A stretch of DNA of 7,888 bases. It comes from Alphaproteobacteria bacterium. Lineage in GTDB: Bacteria; Pseudomonadota; Alphaproteobacteria; Geminicoccales; Geminicoccaceae. Positions 5,749 to 7,888 of the stretch are shown here, piece after piece. Both the position numbers and the translations under genes were made by a program. Where the stretch lies: positions 1 to 7,888 of the forward strand of contig JALSRW010000551.1 of NCBI GenBank assembly GCA_026984595.1, written 5' to 3'. The number at the start of each line of letters is the position of its first letter. The first letter of the stretch is position 1. The notes under the pieces are model-generated. The model searched no databases, had not been told where the DNA came from, and saw only the letters and a program-made list of their open reading frames with translations.

Positions 5749-6651
5749 ATGACCCTGCGCAATCTCCGTTATTTCGTCGCCGTCGCCGAGAGCGAATCCG
5801 TCTCCGCCGCGGCACAGATGCTGGGCGTCGCCCAGTCGACCGTAACCAGTGCCGTCAAGGCCCTGGAATCGGAGGCCGGCACGCCGCTCTTCGAACGCCA
5901 TGCCCGGGGCATGGTGCCCACCGAAGCCGGCTGGATCTTCCTGCGCCATGCCGAACGCATCCTGGCGGCGGTGACGGAGGCCCGTCGCGCTCTGCACGAG
6001 GCGCCGGAGAGCGAGGCGGGGAACCTCGATCTCGGAGTTTCCAGCATGGTGTCCGGCTATTTCCTGGCCGATCTGCTGGCCCGCCATCGCCGGGTCTTCC
6101 CGCAGGTCCATGTCCGCGTCCACGAGGACAGCCGCAGCTACATCGAGCATCTGCTCATCGGTGGCGAACTGGATGCCGCTCTGCTGCTGGTCTCCCATCT
6201 GGAAAACCGCCAGGCGCTGGAATGGGAGATCCTCGACCGATCGCCGCTGGCACTGTGGCTGCCCGCCAACCACCCGCTGCTGGCCTTCGAGGCCATCGGC
6301 CTCGCCGATATCGCCAACGAGCCCTTGATCGCGCTCACCGCCGACGAGCTGGAACAGACCATTCAGGGCTGCTGGCGGCAGGCCGGCCTCTCCGCCAACA
6401 TCGTGCTGCGCACCGGCTCCGTGGAGGCGGTGCGCTCCTTGGTGGCCACCGGTGCCGGCCTCACCGTATTGCCGCTCATGGCCTTCCGTCGCTGGTCGCT
6501 GGAAGGCGACCGGCTGGAGGCGCGGCAGCTCGCGGAATCGCTGCCCACCGTCGATGTGGGTCTGGTGTGGCGCAAGGGCTCGCTGGTGAGCCCGCGGGTC
6601 CACGCCTTCCTGGCCCTGTGCCGGGGCCATCGCACGGCGCGCGGACGCTGA
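5749..6651 (+). CDS. LysR-family transcriptional regulator
   Basis: 300 residues, the usual LysR length. N-terminal winged HTH at about 1-60 (LRNLRYFVAVAE, AAAQMLGVAQSTVTSAVKALE, GTPLFERHARGMVPTEAG), linker helix to about 85, and a periplasmic-binding-like effector domain at about 88-290 (NLDLGVSSMVSGYFLADLLARH, then GAGLTVLPLMAF). Start is ambiguous: ATG 5749 gives the typical MTLRNLRYF opening; TTG 5743, two codons earlier, is better spaced from a weak GGA at 5732. No strong ribosome site is present, and the gene begins 22 bases after the activator stop, which suggests co-transcription and coupling. Its effector is unknown; possible targets are its own cluster or the downstream binding-protein gene, whose upstream region is AT-rich. 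Confidence 0.93.
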   Translation: MTLRNLRYFVAVAESESVSAAAQMLGVAQSTVTSAVKALESEAGTPLFERHARGMVPTEAGWIFLRHAERILAAVTEARRALHEAPESEAGNLDLGVSSMVSGYFLADLLARHRRVFPQVHVRVHEDSRSYIEHLLIGGELDAALLLVSHLENRQALEWEILDRSPLALWLPANHPLLAFEAIGLADIANEPLIALTADELEQTIQGCWRQAGLSANIVLRTGSVEAVRSLVATGAGLTVLPLMAFRRWSLEGDRLEARQLAESLPTVDVGLVWRKGSLVSPRVHAFLALCRGHRTARGR

Positions 6652-6676
6652 GATATCGAAAAAAGCGAAATCTCGG
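6648..6676 (+). terminator. Imperfect hairpin over the LysR stop codon (possible terminator or operator)
   Basis: CTGAGATATCG (6648-6658) pairs with CGAAATCTCGG (6666-6676) with one mismatch and one G-T pair around the loop AAAAAAG. It includes the TGA stop. Only scattered T residues follow, up to a TTTT at 6691-6694, so termination would be weak. The dyad could equally be a regulator site upstream of the binding-protein gene. Confidence 0.3.
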
Positions 6677-6775
6677 TTCAGAACTTCATATTTTACAAAC
6701 GCGATGCGCCGTCGCAGCATGGCGCCGAGGATGCGCATCGGCCGCGCATGAAGCCGAAAGGAGGGAGGAACGATC
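6652..6775 (+). promoter_or_regulatory. AT-rich gap upstream of the ABC binding protein
   Basis: 124 bases; the part at 6651-6705 is much richer in A/T than anything around it, which suggests an independent promoter for the transport genes that begin here. I could not pick convincing -35/-10 or -24/-12 boxes. GTTC-A-GAAC (6676-6684) is a small palindrome within it. A strong ribosome site, AAAGGAGGGAGGAA, ends six bases before ATG 6776. Confidence 0.45.
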
Positions 6776-7888
6776 ATGGGTCTCACAGCCAAGCGCATGC
6801 TGGCCAGCCTGAGCGGGCTCGCCCTGCTCGCCGCCCATACCGCCAGCGCCGCTCCGCTGCAGGAACTCGGTCCGGGGGAGGGCTTCGTCGATATCGTCGC
6901 CTGGCCCGGCTACATCGAGCGCGGCGAAACCGATCCCGCCTACGACTGGGTGACCGGCTTCGAGGAGAAGACCGGCTGCAAGGTGCGGGTGAAGACCGCC
7001 GGCACCTCCGACGAAATGGTCGCGCTCATGAACGAGGGCGGCTTCGATCTGGTGACCGCCTCGGGCGACGCCTCGCTGCGCCTGATCTACGGAAAGCGGG
7101 TCCAGGAGATCAACATCGACCTCATCCCGAGCTGGAAGACCATCGATCCGCGGCTCCAGAACGCGCCCTGGCACACCGTCGACGGCAAGCATTACGGCGT
7201 GCCCTACCAGTGGGGCTCCAACGTGCTGATGTACAATGCCGAGGTCTTCCCCGAGCCGCCCGAGAGCTGGAGCGTGGTATTCGTCGAACAGACCCTGCCC
7301 GACGGCAAATCCAACAAGGGACGGGTGCAGGCCTTCGACGGCCCCATCTACATCGCCGATGCCGCGCTTTATCTCATGTACCACAAGCCGGAACTGGGGA
7401 TAAAGGACCCCTACGAGCTCAACGAGGAGCAGTACAAGGCGGCGCTGGATCTCCTGCGCGAACAGCGCAAGATCGTGCATCGCTACTGGCACGACCCGTT
7501 CGTCCAGATCGACGATTTCATCAACGAGGGTGTGGTCGCCTCCAGCTCCTGGCCGTTCCAGGTCAATCTCCTGGAGAGCAAGGGCTTCCCCATCGGCAGC
7601 ACCATCCCCGTGGAAGGGGCCACCGGCTGGGCCGACACCACCATGATGCATGTCGATGCGCCGCATCCCAACTGCGCCTACATGTGGCTCGAGCACTCTC
7701 TCGACAAGAAACTGCAGGGCGACCTCGCCGCCTGGTTCGGTTCGGTGCCGGTGGTTCCCGCCGCCTGCGAGGGCAACGAGCTGCTGGGCCCCGACGGCTG
7801 CAAGAAGAACGGTATCGACAATTTCGACCGCACCCATTTCTGGAAGACGCCGCGTTCCAAGTGCGAGACCCAGGGGGAATGCGTGCCC
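6776..7888 (+). CDS. ydcS: YdcS/PotD-type ABC transporter substrate-binding protein (3' end outside window)
   Basis: 371 residues in the window, frame open to the last base. Periplasmic binding protein of the spermidine/putrescine type (COG0687 group), delivering a small, probably amine-like, solute to an inner-membrane ABC permease. A signal peptide is clear: MGLTAKRM, a hydrophobic core at about 8-20 and a likely cut after ASA near residue 25. The body follows E. coli YdcS closely as I recall it: VAWPGYIERGETDPAYDWVT, TSDEMVALMNEGGFDLVTASGDASLRL, DGPIYIADAALYLM, QIDDFINEGVVASSSWPFQV, EGATGWADTTM and NCAYMW. YdcS is about 380 residues, so only a few residues are missing. Five cysteines lie in the last quarter and may form disulfides in the periplasm. 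The permease and ATPase genes would be expected beyond the right edge. The symbol marks family resemblance, not proven substrate. Confidence 0.92.
   Translation, partial: MGLTAKRMLASLSGLALLAAHTASAAPLQELGPGEGFVDIVAWPGYIERGETDPAYDWVTGFEEKTGCKVRVKTAGTSDEMVALMNEGGFDLVTASGDASLRLIYGKRVQEINIDLIPSWKTIDPRLQNAPWHTVDGKHYGVPYQWGSNVLMYNAEVFPEPPESWSVVFVEQTLPDGKSNKGRVQAFDGPIYIADAALYLMYHKPELGIKDPYELNEEQYKAALDLLREQRKIVHRYWHDPFVQIDDFINEGVVASSSWPFQVNLLESKGFPIGSTIPVEGATGWADTTMMHVDAPHPNCAYMWLEHSLDKKLQGDLAAWFGSVPVVPAACEGNELLGPDGCKKNGIDNFDRTHFWKTPRSKCETQGECVP

Noticed and set aside
3812..5762. Long open frames on both strands (646 codons plus, 596 codons minus) over the PAS/activator genes
   Set aside because: They overlap the intact AAA+ motifs in another frame or strand, have skewed composition and show no family resemblance.
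6720..6736. Possible sigma-54 promoter upstream of the binding-protein gene
   Set aside because: TGGCGC-N5-ATGC misses both a -24 and a -12 key position; too weak to call.
6686..7837. 383-codon minus-strand open frame opposite the binding-protein gene
   Set aside because: The plus-strand frame matches the YdcS family over its whole length; the antisense frame has no recognisable features.
1..7888. CRISPR arrays, insertion sequences, tRNA or rRNA genes, phage attachment sites
   Set aside because: No regularly spaced repeats, transposase motifs, terminal inverted repeats or RNA gene signatures were seen on reading through the window.

Overview
The window reads as a GC-rich (roughly two-thirds G+C by eye) proteobacterial chromosome segment. 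The evidence is strong codon bias to G/C third positions, GGAGG-type ribosome binding sites, a consensus sigma-54 (RpoN) promoter, an enhancer-binding protein with a GAFTGA loop, a LysR regulator and a YdcS-type periplasmic binding protein. I cannot assign a genus.

Layout. The left third (1-2614) is a minus-strand operon read right to left: a 55-residue single-pass membrane protein (2447-2614), an NCS1-family transporter (1000-2397), and the first 299 residues of a trimethylamine-dehydrogenase-like flavoenzyme (1-897, continuing beyond the left edge). A 427-base divergent control region (2615-3041) follows. It holds a perfect sigma-54 promoter for the minus operon (2710-2726), a near-match sigma-54 promoter facing the other way (2965-2981), and between them a cluster of dyads (2874-2925) that looks like an enhancer. 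To the right, on the plus strand, are a three-PAS protein with no output domain (3042-4286), a PAS/AAA+/HTH sigma-54 activator (4293-5726), a LysR regulator (5749-6651) and a YdcS/PotD-type ABC substrate-binding protein (6776 to the right edge, nearly complete).

How the parts fit. Inference: this is a regulated uptake and oxidation system for a nitrogenous, probably N-alkylated or amine-like, compound. The PAS protein and the AAA+ protein would sense a signal and activate the sigma-54 promoter of the transporter/dehydrogenase operon through the dyad cluster. The substrate is unknown. The flavoenzyme keeps the Cys that carries covalent FMN in trimethylamine dehydrogenase and the Trp264/Asp267 positions, but has replaced Tyr60 (Phe), Tyr169 (Ser) and His172 (Asp), so it should not be annotated simply as a trimethylamine or dimethylamine dehydrogenase.

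Most notable points: the substituted active site of the flavoenzyme; the tiny membrane protein in front of the NCS1 transporter; the sensor and activator genes that are separated only by one in-frame amber codon; and the coherent sigma-54 control region.
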